From contig JAGGZZ010000265.1 of the NCBI GenBank assembly GCA_021161765.1, positions 1 to 5,274 of the forward strand: a stretch of DNA of 5,274 nucleotides, read 5' to 3'. This DNA comes from Candidatus Methanophagales archaeon. Its GTDB lineage: Archaea; Halobacteriota; Syntropharchaeia; Alkanophagales; Methanospirareceae. Positions within the stretch are counted from its first letter, which is position 1; the number at the start of each line of letters is the position of its first letter. The notes under the pieces were generated by a model. It was not told the DNA's origin, searched no databases, and worked only from the letters and a program-made list of their open reading frames with translations. Shown here in pieces: positions 4,598 through 5,274 of this stretch. The position numbers and the translations under genes were made by a program.

Positions 4598-4831
4598 ATG
4601 GACCACATAAGGTATCATCAGGTTGATAAATATGAAATTGAAGAAGCATTAAGTGGGAAAGGGTATGAGAGGAAAATACCGAAAAAACGATACATAATAT
4701 TGGGGGACTCACATGGTCGAATCCCTTTGGTTATTTTCGATTTAATTAGAAGTAGTGATTATGAGCTAATATCTGCGTACGATGCACCTGATAAGATGAA
4801 AAAGTTATATAAAAGGAGAATAAAGAAATAA
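4598..4831 (+). CDS. BrnT/DUF4258-like putative toxin
   Basis: The protein has 77 residues from ATG 4598. The pattern fits the small BrnT/DUF4258 fold related to RelE-type ribonucleases: an N-terminal helix (HQVDKYEIEEAL), KKRYIILGDSHGRIPLVIF (29-47) as the central sheet, then YELISAYDAPDKMKKLYKRR (55-74), comparable to the I-x-x-A-x-x-A...Y-R-R ending of the family. The expected partner follows 2 nt later, as in known toxin-antitoxin operons. The start is doubtful. The frame stays open back to 4559 and reads KKRYNRVWTKEAMDHI; W-T-x-E-A-x-x-H-I is what relatives usually begin with. No ATG, GTG or TTG lies in that extension, only an ATT at 4559. Either a rare start is used, the N-terminus was shortened, or translation begins at 4598. 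RNase activity is inferred from family only. Confidence 0.75.
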   Translation: MDHIRYHQVDKYEIEEALSGKGYERKIPKKRYIILGDSHGRIPLVIFDLIRSSDYELISAYDAPDKMKKLYKRRIKK

Positions 4832-4833
4832 TT

Positions 4834-5154
4834 ATGCATCTAAAAGAAGAGCTGAAGCCAAAGGATTTAATGAAGGATAATTGGGAAGAGGGCTGGATAG
4901 AAGTGGAGGGAGAAATAGGAGAGGTAACCCGTTGTCCAAGGTGTGGGTCGAGGATAGAGAGAAAGAAAGGAGATATTGATTTCCTGGATGGGAAAATTAC
5001 AGTTCATGGTTTTGAGCAGATGCAATGTACTAAATGTGGATTTATATTCATGAATTCCGAGCAAGCTCAGTTATATGAGGATTTGTATAAACATTTTATC
5101 AAAATCCACGAAGAGAAAACCGATATCCAGAGCAGTCTATGTAATATCAGGTGA
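4834..5154 (+). CDS. YgiT-type zinc-finger protein, putative antitoxin
   Basis: The 106-residue protein has two Cys pairs, CPRC (C34, C37) and CTKC (C65, C68), about 30 residues apart and each followed by Gly. This is the spacing of the YgiT/MqsA N-terminal zinc finger. The segment between (DIDFLDGKITVHGF) matches the beta hairpin of that family. The C-terminal part (SEQAQLYEDLYKHFIKIHEE) is helical; unlike MqsA it is too short for a full helix-turn-helix DNA-binding domain, although residues 74-93 could form part of one. It lies 2 nt after the BrnT/DUF4258-like gene, so the two are co-transcribed. GGAG at 4815-4818 is about 15 nt before the ATG, a long spacing. By analogy it would neutralise the partner and perhaps repress the operon; both are inference. 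Confidence 0.75.
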   Translation: MHLKEELKPKDLMKDNWEEGWIEVEGEIGEVTRCPRCGSRIERKKGDIDFLDGKITVHGFEQMQCTKCGFIFMNSEQAQLYEDLYKHFIKIHEEKTDIQSSLCNIR

Positions 5155-5160
5155 AATATC

Positions 5161-5274
5161 ATGTTCGACTACGTGGTGGTTGTGGTCAGTGACGATTCAG
5201 AAGTGGCAAGATTGAAGCTTTCTGACCCAAGAAAGGATGTCCTTCTCGACTCTATCTTTGTGCCTGTTCCCGAA
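5161..5274 (+). CDS. Start of an unrecognised gene, cut by the window edge
   Basis: An ATG at 5161 opens a frame of 38 codons to the edge (MFDYVVVVVSDDSEVARLKL...IFVPVPE). It starts 6 nt after the antitoxin-like stop, and AGGTGA (5149-5154) sits at a good distance as ribosome-binding site, so it is probably in the same transcript. The N-terminus looks like a first beta strand and helix of an alpha/beta enzyme. The strand, helix, then F-V-P-V-P-E faintly recall fucose-1-phosphate guanylyltransferase/fucokinase N-termini, but too little is visible to assign it. Confidence 0.6.
   Translation, partial: MFDYVVVVVSDDSEVARLKLSDPRKDVLLDSIFVPVPE

Overview
The window looks archaeal, most likely euryarchaeal. 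It carries a proteasome-assembly-chaperone (PAC2) protein ending in a proteasome-docking Met-Tyr-Arg tail, a Pcc1-like subunit of the KEOPS tRNA-modification complex, and an AT-rich TATA-type promoter about 25 nt before an ATG with no Shine-Dalgarno sequence. The long, repeat-filled intergenic DNA reminds me of environmental methane-cycling archaea (ANME-1-like), but that is an impression and not something the sequence proves.

Layout. (1) 3-1271 is the 3' part of a membrane-anchored, BatD-like protein. Its stop overlaps the start of the PAC2 gene (1268-2032) by 4 nt, so the two form an operon. (2) After an AT-rich hairpin comes a small heat-shock protein (2110-2475). (3) 2476-3754 is a repeat-rich region. 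It holds one unrecognised small gene (2676-3011, +), a complete group II intron domain V plus domain VI with no intron body or reverse transcriptase (3183-3256, +), and a pcc1-like gene on the minus strand (3330-3554). Threaded through it are 10-nt units of the type ACRCRGATTW, a ~65-nt element present three times, and a perfect 28-nt inverted repeat that brackets the interval (2511-2538 and 3676-3703). (4) 3755-4513 is a sugar-phosphate nucleotidyltransferase with a probable leaderless promoter. (5) 4598-5154 is a two-gene module resembling a toxin-antitoxin pair: a BrnT/DUF4258-like protein, then a protein with a YgiT-type zinc finger. (6) At 5161 a further gene starts and runs off the window.

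How it fits together. The first two genes are translationally coupled, and with the small heat-shock protein they give a loose protein-quality-control theme. The middle interval is a sink for mobile and repetitive DNA. Its repeats reach the very edges of two coding regions and may supply their 5' leaders or, for the 2676 gene, part of the C-terminus. The most notable hidden feature is the 74-nt intron 3' end. It keeps the catalytic AGC, the AC bulge and a bulged branch-point A seven bases from the predicted 3' splice site.
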